Source of the DNA: Nocardia sp. NBC_01503
GTDB taxonomy: Bacteria; Actinomycetota; Actinomycetes; Mycobacteriales; Mycobacteriaceae
Reading direction: 5' to 3'
DNA length: 64,000 nucleotides
Assembly: GCF_036327755.1 (NCBI RefSeq)
Contig: NZ_CP109596.1
Coordinates: 5,332,001 to 5,396,000 of the forward strand
Position 1 is the stretch's first letter; each line of letters starts with the position of its first letter. Shown here piece by piece: positions 1-8,603 of this stretch. The notes beneath the pieces were generated by a model. It was not told the DNA's origin. It saw only the letters and a list, made by a program, of their open reading frames with translations, and did no database searches. The translations under genes were made by a program, and so were the position numbers.

Positions 1-1260
1 AGACTCGCGCTCACCGGAACGCCCTTCCGCAGCGATGATTCGAAGATCCCGTTCATCACCTATGAGGCGGATGAATCGGGCTTCGAGAAGTCCAAGGCCG
101 ATCACACCTACGGATACTCCGAGGCGCTCGCCGACGGCGTGGTGCGACCGGTGGTCTTCCTCGCCTACTCCGGTGAGGCGCACTGGCGGGACAGTGCCGG
201 TGATGAGTACTCCGCCCGCCTGGGTGAGCCGCTGAACGCCGAACAGACCGCCCGAGCCTGGCGCACCGCCCTGGACCCCGCGGGCGACTGGATGTCCAAG
301 GTGCTCACCGCCGCCGACACCCGGCTGCGGCAGTTGCGTGCCACCGGTATGCCCGATGCGGGCGGTCTGGTCATCGCCACCGATCAGGACAAGGCCCGTG
401 ACTACGCCGAACTGCTGGAACATATCTCGGGCACCAAACCGACCGTGGTGCTCTCGGACGATCCGCAGTCCTCCAATCGCATCGGCGAGTTCAGTGCGAG
501 CACCGATCCGTGGATGGTCGCGGTGCGCATGGTCTCCGAGGGCGTCGACGTTCCACGCCTGGCGGTCGGGGTGTACGCCACCAGTGCCTCCACCCCGCTG
601 TACTTCGCGCAGGCCATCGGTCGTTTCGTGCGCGCGCGCAAGACGGGTGAGACCGCGAGCGTCTTCCTGCCCTCGGTGCCGGTGCTGCTGGATCTGGCCG
701 CACAGCTCGAGGTGCAGCGCGATCACGTCATCGGCAAACCGCATCGCGAGAAGAACGAACTCGACGACGAACTGCTCATCGACGCCAACAAGCAGAAGGA
801 CGAGCCCGGCGAGGAGGAGAAGAAGTTCATCGCCCTGGCCGCCGACGCCGAGCTGGATCAGGTCATCTACGACGGCGACTCCTTCGGCACCGCCACCTTC
901 TCCGGCAGCGATGAGGAGGCCGACTACCTCGGCATTCCGGGCCTGCTGGACGCGGACCAGATGCGCGCCCTGCTGCGCGACCGGCAGACCCGCCAACTCC
1001 AGGACCGCACCGCCGAATCCGCCCGCACCGCGACGCTGCCCACCAACGCGGCGTCGGCCGAACGCGCCGCCACCGCGGACCGCCTCGGCGAACTGCGCCG
1101 CGAGCTCAACAGCCTGGTCGCCATGCACCATCACCGCACCGGCAAGCCGCACGGTGTCATCCACGGTGACCTACGCCGCGAATGCGGCGGGCCGCCAACC
1201 GCATTGGCGACCGCGGATCAACTCACCGAACGCATCGCGGTGCTGCGCCGCACCAGCTGA
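1..1260 (+). CDS. DEAD/DEAH-box helicase, C-terminal part (5' end outside window)
   Basis: The reading frame is open from base 1, so only the C-terminal 419 residues are present. It begins inside helicase motif III-like sequence (LTGTPFRSD). The second RecA domain follows, with MVSEGVDVPRLAVGVYAT and QAIGRFVRARK (motif V/VI type, arginine finger region). Superfamily 2 helicases of this kind couple ATP hydrolysis to nucleic acid strand separation or translocation. The last ~150 residues are charged and partly helical, without a recognised domain. Walker A and DEAD/DEAH boxes must lie upstream of the window. It ends facing the DUF1905 gene, with hairpins between. The exact subfamily (XPB-like or type III restriction-like) cannot be decided from this part. 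Confidence 0.85.
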   Translation, partial: RLALTGTPFRSDDSKIPFITYEADESGFEKSKADHTYGYSEALADGVVRPVVFLAYSGEAHWRDSAGDEYSARLGEPLNAEQTARAWRTALDPAGDWMSKVLTAADTRLRQLRATGMPDAGGLVIATDQDKARDYAELLEHISGTKPTVVLSDDPQSSNRIGEFSASTDPWMVAVRMVSEGVDVPRLAVGVYATSASTPLYFAQAIGRFVRARKTGETASVFLPSVPVLLDLAAQLEVQRDHVIGKPHREKNELDDELLIDANKQKDEPGEEEKKFIALAADAELDQVIYDGDSFGTATFSGSDEEADYLGIPGLLDADQMRALLRDRQTRQLQDRTAESARTATLPTNAASAERAATADRLGELRRELNSLVAMHHHRTGKPHGVIHGDLRRECGGPPTALATADQLTERIAVLRRTS

Positions 1261-1301
1261 TCAACCGCCGCGGCGGCCCCTATCGGCGGCTGCGCATCCT
1301 C

Positions 1302-1318
1302 GGCCGGGCATCCCGGCC
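1302..1318. terminator. Hairpin between convergent genes
   Basis: A perfect 7-bp stem (GGCCGGG / CCCGGCC) closes a 3-nt CAT loop, 42 bp after the helicase stop codon. There is no T-run. The position between two convergent genes fits a bidirectional terminator, but this is inferred from structure alone. Confidence 0.4.
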
Positions 1319-1353
1319 ACGAGCGTGCCGGCTGACGAGGGACCGGGATTCCG

Positions 1354-1399
1354 AGATCAGGGCGCAGTAGCGCCGAAGATCAGGGCGCAGTAGCGCCGG
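1354..1399. repeat. 23-bp tandem repeat, two copies, each with a small hairpin
   Basis: Copies at 1354-1376 and 1377-1399 differ only at the last base. Each contains GGCGC-AGTA-GCGCC, a 5-bp stem with a 4-nt loop. They lie directly before the end of the DUF1905 gene (stop at 1413, minus strand), so that gene's transcript would carry both hairpins. Confidence 0.75.
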
Positions 1400-1412
1400 A
1401 ATCCGGTGCCGG

Positions 1413-1727
1413 TCAGGTGGATTCGGAACCGACCACTTCCAGCTCGACCTGGAAGGAGTCCCCGACATCGAGCCCCTCCGCCACCCGCACCGGCTTCTTC
1501 ATCGGCAGCATGTACGTGCCCCGCTTGCGATCGGGGAACAGCGAGGTCGCCCACTTGCTCCCGCCCACGGCGACCCGCACCCGCACCGATCCGAACCCAC
1601 CGGCCAGATGCCCGTGCTCCTGCTCGATCTCATCGGCCACCTCTTCCGGCAGGCTGGTGAAATACCAGGACGCGGGGCCTTCCCACACCCATAGCTCACT
1701 GGTGAACGAGTACCGCGACGTCGACAT
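1413..1727 (-). CDS. DUF1905 domain protein
   Basis: A complete 104-residue protein. The pattern FTSELWVWEGPASWYFTSLP near the start, the central FGSVRVRVAVGGSKWATSLFPD and the LPMKKPVRVAEGLDVGD segment match my recollection of DUF1905, a small beta-rich family found alone or with a YdeI-like domain. No catalytic residues are known to me, so no function is assigned. It is convergent with the helicase gene and has about 176 bp of apparently empty sequence upstream, where its promoter should lie. Confidence 0.8.
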   Translation of the reverse strand: MSTSRYSFTSELWVWEGPASWYFTSLPEEVADEIEQEHGHLAGGFGSVRVRVAVGGSKWATSLFPDRKRGTYMLPMKKPVRVAEGLDVGDSFQVELEVVGSEST

Positions 1728-1903
1728 GCCCCGACCGTAGACCAGGGGTATGACAGCACTGCCCCGTAATTCCGCGCGGGCGGTACATCGCAGTCCTTGT
1801 CGAGGGCGGCTCGACCCGCCCGGATCGCCGTGATGTGGGCTGAGCCTGCCGCGCGGAGGTACGCGCGGCGGATCCGGTGCGGGCAGTGCCGGCTATCCAC
1901 GTG

Positions 1904-2413
1904 TCAGTCGGCGAGCAGTCGTCGCCACCATGATCGTTTCGCTTGCGGGGCAACCAATTCGAGGTCGGTGAACGGGGTATCGGCTGCCGCGGTGGGCGTG
2001 CTGGCCACCCGGTCGGTGACACGCGCCGCGCGCCATCCGGCCACCACGTCGTCCGCTCGCACCGGTCCGATCGGCACGTCCGGTCCACTCGGTGAACGAA
2101 TCCAGCGGACGATGCGCTCGTTGAGTTCGGAGACCGCTTCGCGGACAGCCCGTTCGGAGGTCATCTCACGGACGGTTCGGTCGATGCGCTCGCGGTCGCG
2201 GCGCAGCACCAAGTGTTCGGGCAGCAGCGCGTCATTGCCGATTCCCTCGCGTTGCAGCAGGTTCCGGACCCACCAGTTCTCGTCATCCATACCCGGCGGA
2301 ATGGGTTTTCCCGCACCGGGCAGCTGGTCGAATTCGCCCCGATCGGTGGCCTCGCGAATCTGTCTGTCGATCCAGGATTCGAAGGTGAGATCGGGCGGTT
2401 TGCGCTCGGTCAC
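1904..2413 (-). CDS. DUF1992 (DnaJ C28-like conserved domain) protein
   Basis: 169 residues. The N-terminal half carries the DUF1992 signature: ESWIDRQIREATDRGEFDQL, then PGAGKPIP and ENWWVRNLLQREG. The same domain occurs in eukaryotic DNAJC28 but here has no J domain. The C-terminal half is variable and ends with KRSWWRRLLAD. The biochemical role of the family is unknown to me. It lies 62 bp downstream of the SWIM/SNF2 pair on the same strand and could be cotranscribed with it. Confidence 0.85.
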   Translation of the reverse strand: MTERKPPDLTFESWIDRQIREATDRGEFDQLPGAGKPIPPGMDDENWWVRNLLQREGIGNDALLPEHLVLRRDRERIDRTVREMTSERAVREAVSELNERIVRWIRSPSGPDVPIGPVRADDVVAGWRAARVTDRVASTPTAAADTPFTDLELVAPQAKRSWWRRLLAD

Positions 2414-2475
2414 ACCCCAATACTACCGACTGTCGGAGATCAGTTCCGGCAGATCCCCGGGCCGGAACAGGCGCA

Positions 2476-3039
2476 CTAGGCCACCGGCACCTCGAAGTAG
2501 GACGCCGGATCCAGTGCGCTGAGCGGCGTCCACCGAGCCGGATGGGATTGTTCGCCCGCCGTGCCGGCGGTGCTGCCGCCGCTGCGGAAGCCCTGCAGTT
2601 CCAGTGCCAGCCACGGTGTTTCGTCGACCTGCCGGGCCAGGGCGTAGCAGGTGGCCAGGTAGTGTAGGCAGCGTTCGTTGCGGGCCCGGCAGGAGCAGTC
2701 CGCGCGCGCTATCCGCGGCGCGATATTGATGCCGTGCTCGGCTATCGCCACCCGATGCTCGTCGGTCAGGGTGAGGGTGTCCGCCGGAATCAGTTGTGCG
2801 ATAGCCGCAATGGTCTCCGCGGTGAGTGGGGTCAGTTCCAGATAGGTCACCGAAGCCTCGGATCCGCGGTGAATCATGGCGCGCACCATGGTGTTCTCGA
2901 TCTCGGTCCGCACCAGGCCATTACCCGCGATGCTGCGCGCCCGCGGCAGCATCGGCTCCGGCTTGCTCATCTTCAGCGGTTGCGCCAGCCGCACCCAGTC
3001 CATACCCCAGCTGGTGTATCCGAAGTCGTTGTCGGCCAT
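2476..3039 (-). CDS. SWIM zinc finger protein
   Basis: 187 residues from the ATG at 3039, one base after the SNF2 stop codon. An upstream in-frame start at 3087 would run 47 bp into the SNF2 gene and is less likely. The SWIM pattern CxC...CxH is visible as DCSCRARNERCLHYLA, a zinc-binding motif thought to mediate nucleic-acid or protein contacts. The upstream WGMDWVRLAQPL and PRARSIAGNGLV segments are typical of bacterial SWIM proteins beside SNF2 helicases. The tight spacing implies translational coupling and a joint function with the helicase. Confidence 0.88.
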   Translation of the reverse strand: MADNDFGYTSWGMDWVRLAQPLKMSKPEPMLPRARSIAGNGLVRTEIENTMVRAMIHRGSEASVTYLELTPLTAETIAAIAQLIPADTLTLTDEHRVAIAEHGINIAPRIARADCSCRARNERCLHYLATCYALARQVDETPWLALELQGFRSGGSTAGTAGEQSHPARWTPLSALDPASYFEVPVA

Positions 3040-3040
3040 A

Positions 3041-4846
3041 TCAGTTGGCTCGCTTTCGACGCAGGAGTTCGAAGAGCCGGTCGTCATCGAGGCGCGCCAG
3101 CGCCGCGATCCCGGCGGTATCGGTGAGATCGGTGAGCGCGGATTTGCGGTCGTGCATCCCCGCGATGTGCTCCTCGATGGTGGTGCCCGAGGTCAGCGTG
3201 GTGACGGTGACCGTGCGGGTCTGCCCGATCCGATGCGCGCGATCGGAGGCCTGCGCCTCGACGGCCGGATTCCACCAGCGGTCGAAGTGAATGACATCGG
3301 CGGCGCGGGTCAGCGTCAAACCGGTGCCCGCCGCCCGCAGGCTCAGTACCAATACCGGTGGCCCGTCGGGTGATTGGAAGTCCCGCACGATCTCACCGCG
3401 CTGCGCCTGATTCAATCCGCCGTGGAAGAACGGCACGGGCACGCCGAACTCCTCGGCGCAATGCCGCACCAGCAGTTCCCCGGTGCGCCGGTACTGCGTG
3501 AACACCAGGGTCGGTGCGTCATTGGCCACATTGGCCGCCAAGATGTCGGCGCACACATCGAACTTGCCCGAGCGCCCGGACAATTCGTCCAGATCCCCGG
3601 TGATCAACCCGGGGTGATTGCACACCTGTTTGAGCTCGGTGAGCACCGAAAGCAATCGGGTATGCCGCTGCCCGCCCGATCCGAACCCTTCCTCCTCGGC
3701 GCGCTCGAGCAGCTGGTCGTAGATCCGTTCCTGCTCCCGGGTGAGGTCGCAGACCAGATCGGTATGGATCTTGGGCGGCAGTGTCCCCGCCACCTCGGCC
3801 TTACGCCGCGCCAGCACCACCGGTTCGATGGCATCGCGTAGTCGCAGCACCGCGGGTGCGGACCCTTCGGAGATGGGCCGCACGAACCGCCGCCGGAATT
3901 GCGTCTTATGCGTGAACTCGTGTGGCACAACCAGGTTGAGCAGCGCCCACAGCTCCTCGAGATTGTTCTCCACGGGCGTACCGGTCAGCGCCACCCGCAC
4001 CCGCGCCTTGATACCCCGCGCCGCCTTGGAGACCTGCGTACGCGGATTCTTCAGCACCTGCGCCTCGTCGAACACGACGCTGGCCCACTGTTTCCCCGCC
4101 AGCCCCGCGCCATGCCCGCGCAGTGTCGGATATCCGGTCACCACCACGGTCCCCGCCTGCGCCCCCGGCAACTTCCCGCCCCGCCACGCGACGGCGGCGA
4201 GTCCGGGTGCGAATCGCTCGATCTCATGCACCCAGTTGCCGACGAGTGATGTAGGACACACCACCAGCTGTGGGCCGTCGGCGACCCGCCCCAACAGGTA
4301 TCCGATGGCCTGCACGGTCTTGCCCAAACCCATCTCATCGGCGAGTACGGCGCCCCCGTGCGCGGCCGTGGTCTCATGCAGCCAGGTGATGCCGCGTGCC
4401 TGGTAGGGCCGTAGTTCGGCCTTCAATCCGCTGCGCAGCTCGGTGCCGAGCGTGATGGTGTCCCGGAGCGCTCGCACGGCCCGCTCGGCCGTCACGATGG
4501 CGTTCCCGCCCGCATTGGGCACCGCGTGCGCCGCGACCGGCAGTGCGGGCGGCTCCCCGTTCAGCACGGCCCGCCAGCTGAGCGCCGACGATCCGGGCGT
4601 TTTCAGTGTGAGGGCCGGGAACCGCTCGGGCTCGACCAGCAGGCAGGGCACCGCGCGCACCGCGAATCCCTCGGCCTCGGGAATCGCCAGGGTGATCGCA
4701 TCCGATTCACCCTCGAGCTCCGGCGGCGCGCCGGGCGCCGACGCGCTCCAACTCCAGAGCGCGAACATATGCCGATCGGGCAGGTAGGTGGCGTGTGTGG
4801 TGGACAGGACGCTCTCCTCCGATGCGTGGATTCCGCCCCAAGACAC
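3041..4846 (-). CDS. SNF2-family ATP-dependent helicase/translocase, short N-terminus
   Basis: 601 residues from a GTG at 4846. The SNF2 ATPase core has a Walker A (DEMGLGKT, residues 170-177), DEAQ box (260-263), LTGTPVENN, LVFTQYRRTGE and motif VI DRAHRIGQ (535-542). Such proteins translocate on double-stranded DNA. The first RecA domain begins at about residue 143, whereas related actinobacterial SNF2 proteins (HelZ-type) are about 900-1000 residues with a long helper region first, so this one is compact. A GGAGGAG at about 4816-4822 lies inside the proposed N-terminus and precedes only CTG, so the start is uncertain. It pairs with the SWIM gene. Confidence 0.9.
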   Translation of the reverse strand: MSWGGIHASEESVLSTTHATYLPDRHMFALWSWSASAPGAPPELEGESDAITLAIPEAEGFAVRAVPCLLVEPERFPALTLKTPGSSALSWRAVLNGEPPALPVAAHAVPNAGGNAIVTAERAVRALRDTITLGTELRSGLKAELRPYQARGITWLHETTAAHGGAVLADEMGLGKTVQAIGYLLGRVADGPQLVVCPTSLVGNWVHEIERFAPGLAAVAWRGGKLPGAQAGTVVVTGYPTLRGHGAGLAGKQWASVVFDEAQVLKNPRTQVSKAARGIKARVRVALTGTPVENNLEELWALLNLVVPHEFTHKTQFRRRFVRPISEGSAPAVLRLRDAIEPVVLARRKAEVAGTLPPKIHTDLVCDLTREQERIYDQLLERAEEEGFGSGGQRHTRLLSVLTELKQVCNHPGLITGDLDELSGRSGKFDVCADILAANVANDAPTLVFTQYRRTGELLVRHCAEEFGVPVPFFHGGLNQAQRGEIVRDFQSPDGPPVLVLSLRAAGTGLTLTRAADVIHFDRWWNPAVEAQASDRAHRIGQTRTVTVTTLTSGTTIEEHIAGMHDRKSALTDLTDTAGIAALARLDDDRLFELLRRKRAN

Positions 4847-4885
4847 ACAAATACCGTTTTGCGCAAGTCCGGGCCGGAAAACTGG

Positions 4886-4919
4886 GCAACGGGCGGGCCC
4901 GTGAGGGACCGCCCGTTGC
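4886..4919 (-). terminator. Strong hairpin downstream of the DUF7455 gene
   Basis: A perfect 11-bp stem (GCAACGGGCGG at 4886-4896, mirrored at 4909-4919) with a 12-nt loop. It lies 80 bp after the stop codon of the small zinc-ribbon gene and before the SNF2 start. It should act as a terminator on the minus strand, or as an attenuator if transcription reads into SNF2. No T-run is seen. Confidence 0.6.
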
Positions 4920-4999
4920 TTGGGGTAATTCTGTTGGGAAGATTCAGTTTTCGAGCGGACCCCCCGAGCCGGTATACCGAACCCGAGGTGGAGGAGCTG

Positions 5000-5194
5000 T
5001 TACAGCGCCGGTGCCGACTCCGTGTCGATCACGGCTTCGAGTTCACGGAGACGATCCATGTGCTCATTGGCGTGATGCTGGCAGAAGAGCAACTCACCAC
5101 CAGCGGGAAGGGTTGCACGCACGCGCGCAGCCGCCCCGCAGCGGTCACAACGATCGACCGCGGTCAGTGGGGTGCTAGTCAGGGTTCCTGGCAT
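5000..5194 (-). CDS. Small zinc-ribbon-like protein (DUF7455)
   Basis: 64 residues. CDRCGAAARVRATLP and LLFCQHHANEHMDRL give a CxxC...CxxHxxxH pattern that may bind one zinc. This small protein is common in Actinobacteria near sigma-factor loci (Rv2708c type, from memory). Its function is unknown. A clear ribosome-binding site, GGAGGAG, precedes the ATG at 5194 and supports the start. It stands alone between two longer intergenic stretches. Confidence 0.85.
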   Translation of the reverse strand: MPGTLTSTPLTAVDRCDRCGAAARVRATLPAGGELLFCQHHANEHMDRLRELEAVIDTESAPAL

Positions 5195-5540
5195 GACTCC
5201 TCCGTCCTGGCTCCGAGTGCTCGCACACCCTTCGCCTGGTGTGGGGCTCGCGATCCACTTCGCGAGCTCGCTACCGCTACTTCCCAGCAGTGGTTGATGA
5301 CTACTCTGTCAGACGTTCGAGGCGAGGTCTTTGTTCCCGAGGAGTTTCCCGTGTGTTTTGCCTAACAGACCTGGGATTTCGCTGAAAGCGAACAGGGCCC
5401 GGCGTCTCCCCGTGGAGTCCTTGGAACTACCCACCTAATACGCTGATCGAGTTGTCTATCGGGAGACTACCCGGGGGCACTGACACTCACACTCCGATTG
5501 GATAACCCTCCGAGTTCGATCTGCACACGCTCGGCAACGC
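5195..5540. other. Gene-free stretch upstream of the DUF7455 gene
   Basis: 346 bp between the start of the zinc-ribbon gene and the end of the acyl-CoA dehydrogenase gene, both on the minus strand. It must hold the promoter of the small gene. It is less GC-rich than its surroundings, but I see no convincing -35/-10 pair, riboswitch fold or hairpin. Confidence 0.5.
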
Positions 5541-7346
5541 TCACAGCCACGACGGGTTCAGATCGAGAGTGGCCCGATCGCGCGAGTCGAGCAGATCGAA
5601 CATCGCGCCGGTGCGCGGCAGCTCCCAGCGGAAGAAGTATCCCGCCGCCGCGCGCTTACCGAGTCCGAAGCCGTCGCCACTCGCCGCGAGTGCCGTTGCG
5701 GCCAGAGCCTGTTCGAGCCAGATCCAGGACAGCGTCACATGACCGAACGCCTCGAGGTAGACGGCGGAGTTGGCCAGCGCGGTCTCGGCGTCACCGTCCC
5801 GCCACAGACCGGCGGTGGTGGCGGCCAGTCGGCCCGCCGCGGTCTCCAGGGCGTCGGCGAACCCGGTCAGCTCGGAATCGCCGGTGGTGCGGGCGGCGGC
5901 GACGGTGGCGGCCATCCGGGTGAGCAGGGCGGTCAGGGCCGCGCCATTGTCGAGGGTGACCTGGCGGCCGAGCAGGTCCATGCTCTGAATACCGTGTGTG
6001 CCCTCGTGAATGGGGTTGAGGCGATTGTCGCGGTAGTGCTGTTCGACGTCGTAGTCGCGGGTGTAGCCCGCACCGCCGTGCACCTGGATGGCCAGGTCGT
6101 TGGCGGTCAGGCACCACTGGCTCGGCCAGCTCTTGGCGATGGGGGTGAGAATGCGCAGCAGAGTCGCGGCGTGGGCGCGCTCGGATTCGGTTGCGGCGGT
6201 GCGCTGTTCGTCGACCAGGCGGCCGCAGTAGAACTGCAGGGCCAGCGCGCCCTCGACATAGGACTTCTGGGCCAGCAGCATGCGGCGTACATCCGGGTGG
6301 TCGACGATCGGCACCTGCGGGCCGCCCTTCGCGCCGAGGGGGCGGCCCTGCGGGCGATTGCGGGCATAGTCCAGGGACTTGAGGTAGCCGGTGTAGCCGA
6401 GTGCGGTGGCTGCCAGGCCGACGCTGATCCGGGCCTCGTTCATCATCGTGAACATTTGGGCCAGACCGTGATTCGGCTCGCCGACCAGATAGCCGACCGC
6501 GCCCGGCCGGCCGCCGGGGGTGAAATTGCCGTCGCCGAAGACCGGGGCGGTATTGACCGTGCCGCGCCAGCCCATCTTGTGATTGATGCCCGCGAGCACC
6601 ACATCATTGTGGACGGTCGGCCGATCCTGTTCGTCGGCAAGGAATTTGGGCACGATGAACAGTGAGATGCCGCGCGTGCCCTCCGGCGCGCCCGGGATGC
6701 GGGCCAGCACCAGGTGGACGATATTCTCCGAAAGTTCGTGGTCCCCACCGGAAATCCACATCTTGCGACCGAAGATCCGGTACGAGCCGTCGTCCTGCGG
6801 TACCGCACGGGTGGTGATATCGGCCAGGCTGGACCCGGCATGCGGCTCGGACAGCGCCATGGTGCCGAGATTGCGGCCGTCCAGCATGGGGCGCACGAAA
6901 CGGTCGATCTGCTCCGGACTGCCGTGGGTGGCAAGCAGATTCGCATTGCCGGTGGTGAGCATGGGATAGGCGGCGGTGCCCGCGTTGGCGGCGTGGAACC
7001 AGGCCATGCACGCGGTGTAGACCACATGCGGCAGCTGCATCCCGCCGATCTCGTAATCCATTGCCGCACCGATCATTCCGGCATCGGCGAAGGCTTTCAC
7101 GGCCTTGCCGACAGCGGGGATGATGTGGACGCGCTCACCGTCGAACTCGGGCTCGTGCAGATCGTTCTCGCGATTGTGCGGGGCGAAGTAGGTGGTGGCC
7201 AGATCCTGGCACAGCCGCAGTACCTGGTCGAAGGTGTCGCGGGAGTGGTCGGCGAAGCGTTCGCGCCCGGTCAGGGACTCCACATCGAGCCAGTCGTAGA
7301 GCAGGAACTCGATATCGCGGGCGGACATGATCACGGACGGGTTCAT
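5541..7346 (-). CDS. Acyl-CoA dehydrogenase, FadE5-like
   Basis: 601 residues, the length of the FadE5 subgroup (about 600, against 380-400 for classical enzymes). Flavin-dependent acyl-CoA dehydrogenases put the 2,3-double bond into acyl-CoA in beta-oxidation. Visible: MALSEPHAGSSLADI and KMWISGGDHELSENIVH (FAD/substrate region), the long helical domain, AIQVHGGAGYTRDYDVEQHYRDNR, and NPIHEGTHGIQSMDLLGR with the catalytic glutamate. The C-terminal extension ends in DLNPSWL. GAGGAATC before the ATG supports the start. It lies 87 bp downstream of the AraC regulator on the same strand, so the two may be cotranscribed. Confidence 0.93.
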   Translation of the reverse strand: MNPSVIMSARDIEFLLYDWLDVESLTGRERFADHSRDTFDQVLRLCQDLATTYFAPHNRENDLHEPEFDGERVHIIPAVGKAVKAFADAGMIGAAMDYEIGGMQLPHVVYTACMAWFHAANAGTAAYPMLTTGNANLLATHGSPEQIDRFVRPMLDGRNLGTMALSEPHAGSSLADITTRAVPQDDGSYRIFGRKMWISGGDHELSENIVHLVLARIPGAPEGTRGISLFIVPKFLADEQDRPTVHNDVVLAGINHKMGWRGTVNTAPVFGDGNFTPGGRPGAVGYLVGEPNHGLAQMFTMMNEARISVGLAATALGYTGYLKSLDYARNRPQGRPLGAKGGPQVPIVDHPDVRRMLLAQKSYVEGALALQFYCGRLVDEQRTAATESERAHAATLLRILTPIAKSWPSQWCLTANDLAIQVHGGAGYTRDYDVEQHYRDNRLNPIHEGTHGIQSMDLLGRQVTLDNGAALTALLTRMAATVAAARTTGDSELTGFADALETAAGRLAATTAGLWRDGDAETALANSAVYLEAFGHVTLSWIWLEQALAATALAASGDGFGLGKRAAAGYFFRWELPRTGAMFDLLDSRDRATLDLNPSWL

Positions 7347-7433
7347 GATTCCTCGAACGGTCGGGTGCGGGCGGTCTCGTACCCGACGGTCTACCAGATC
7401 GGTGTGGTCCCGCCTGCGCTCAGTCGGCCGCGC

Positions 7434-8468
7434 TCAGGAGCGCACCGAGGTGCGGCCGCGGTGCAGGCGACCGAAATGCCCCGGTGACTGCCCCTTCCAG
7501 GTGCGGAAGGCCGAGGCGAACGCCGACACGCTGGAGTAGCCCAGTCGTTCCGCCGCCTGTTCGACGGTGAGCCCGGCGATGAGCAGCTCCTCGGCGAGCA
7601 GGCCGACCGTCTCGGTGCTCAGCTCGCGGAAGGTGGTGCCCTCCTCGGCGAGGCGGCGGCGCAGGGTGCGCACGCTGACATCCAGATCCGCGGCAATGCG
7701 CGCCTGGTCCGCCGAGCCGCCGTGCCGGATCAGAAGTTGGCGTACCCGTCCGCTGAGGCCGGTGCGGCTGTGCCTGCTCTCCATCAGATCGTTGCACTGC
7801 TGTTCGTAGAAGCGGGCCGTGGACATATTCGCCTGCGGCAGTGGGGTTTGCAGGGTTGCCGCCTGAAAGCTGATGCGGGACTGCGGCATCGAGAACGCCA
7901 CCTCCTCGACGCCGAAGACCGCGCCGAACATCTCGTAGATGGGATGGGCTTCGACGTAGAGCTCCACCCGGACCGCGGGCAGGCGCATGGGCAGCAGGTC
8001 CTGCTGAATCGTGGCGATGGCGGCCAGATCCCGCTCCAGGGTGAAGCGGCGGATGTCGGGGGGTAGCGCGCTGTCATCGCGTACCACCGCCACCTCGGAC
8101 CCCCTATCCTCGATGTAATGGTGTGCGGCGGTGAAGGACAGGTCGGCGTAGCGCAGCGCGATATCCATGGCTCCACGTAGATTCGGAGCGCTCATCAGCG
8201 CGAAGCCGAGGACGCCCATCGAGGGCGGATGGCAGAGCAGCCCGGCCAGGAGACCCAGTCCGGGTTCATCCTCGATGCCGACGACCACATTGCGCATGAT
8301 CGAGAATTCCTGCCCCAGCGTGATTTCCGTGGAGGGGTCGCGCAGATCCGCTTCGCCGATACCGGTTTCATGCAAAACCGACCGTATGGTGAGGCCGCGA
8401 CCCAGGGCGAAGTCGGCCAGCAGGGCGGTGCTGGTGATGGACCGCAGTTGCGCCAACTCTTCCGTCAC
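7434..8468 (-). CDS. AraC-family transcriptional regulator
   Basis: 344 residues from a GTG. The N-terminal ~230 residues match the arabinose-binding-like domain of OruR/ToxT-type regulators (LLAGLLCHPPSMGVLGFALMSAP region). The C-terminal ~90 residues are the double helix-turn-helix AraC DNA-binding domain: QARIAADLDVSVRTLRRRLAEEG, then AAERLGYSSVSAFASAFRTWKGQSPGHF. Regulators of this type often sit beside lipid or aldehyde catabolic genes. It is divergent from the ALDH-like gene, with a 14-bp palindrome between them, and upstream of fadE on its own strand. I infer that it controls one or both neighbours; the ligand is unknown. Confidence 0.92.
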   Translation of the reverse strand: MTEELAQLRSITSTALLADFALGRGLTIRSVLHETGIGEADLRDPSTEITLGQEFSIMRNVVVGIEDEPGLGLLAGLLCHPPSMGVLGFALMSAPNLRGAMDIALRYADLSFTAAHHYIEDRGSEVAVVRDDSALPPDIRRFTLERDLAAIATIQQDLLPMRLPAVRVELYVEAHPIYEMFGAVFGVEEVAFSMPQSRISFQAATLQTPLPQANMSTARFYEQQCNDLMESRHSRTGLSGRVRQLLIRHGGSADQARIAADLDVSVRTLRRRLAEEGTTFRELSTETVGLLAEELLIAGLTVEQAAERLGYSSVSAFASAFRTWKGQSPGHFGRLHRGRTSVRS

Positions 8469-8505
8469 TCAGGCATACTCGCAAACTTTCGGCTTCCCCG
8501 GGCCG

Positions 8506-8519
8506 TTACCGGCCGGTAA
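8506..8519. promoter_or_regulatory. 14-bp palindrome between divergent araC-type and ALDH-like genes
   Basis: TTACCGGCCGGTAA is a perfect palindrome 38 bp before the regulator's start codon and 85 bp before the ALDH-like start. Its 12-bp core, TACCGGCCGGTA, occurs again at 19094-19105 upstream of the MHYT gene. It is a candidate operator. AraC proteins usually bind direct repeats, so a TetR- or MarR-type protein is also possible. Confidence 0.45.
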
Positions 8520-8603
8520 GTTGCCTGGGTACGGCCCATATTCGTCGATTCCTGGCCCATTGCCAGCTGGTCGCTCGAAAACCTCAGCCATACGGTGAGA
8601 TTC

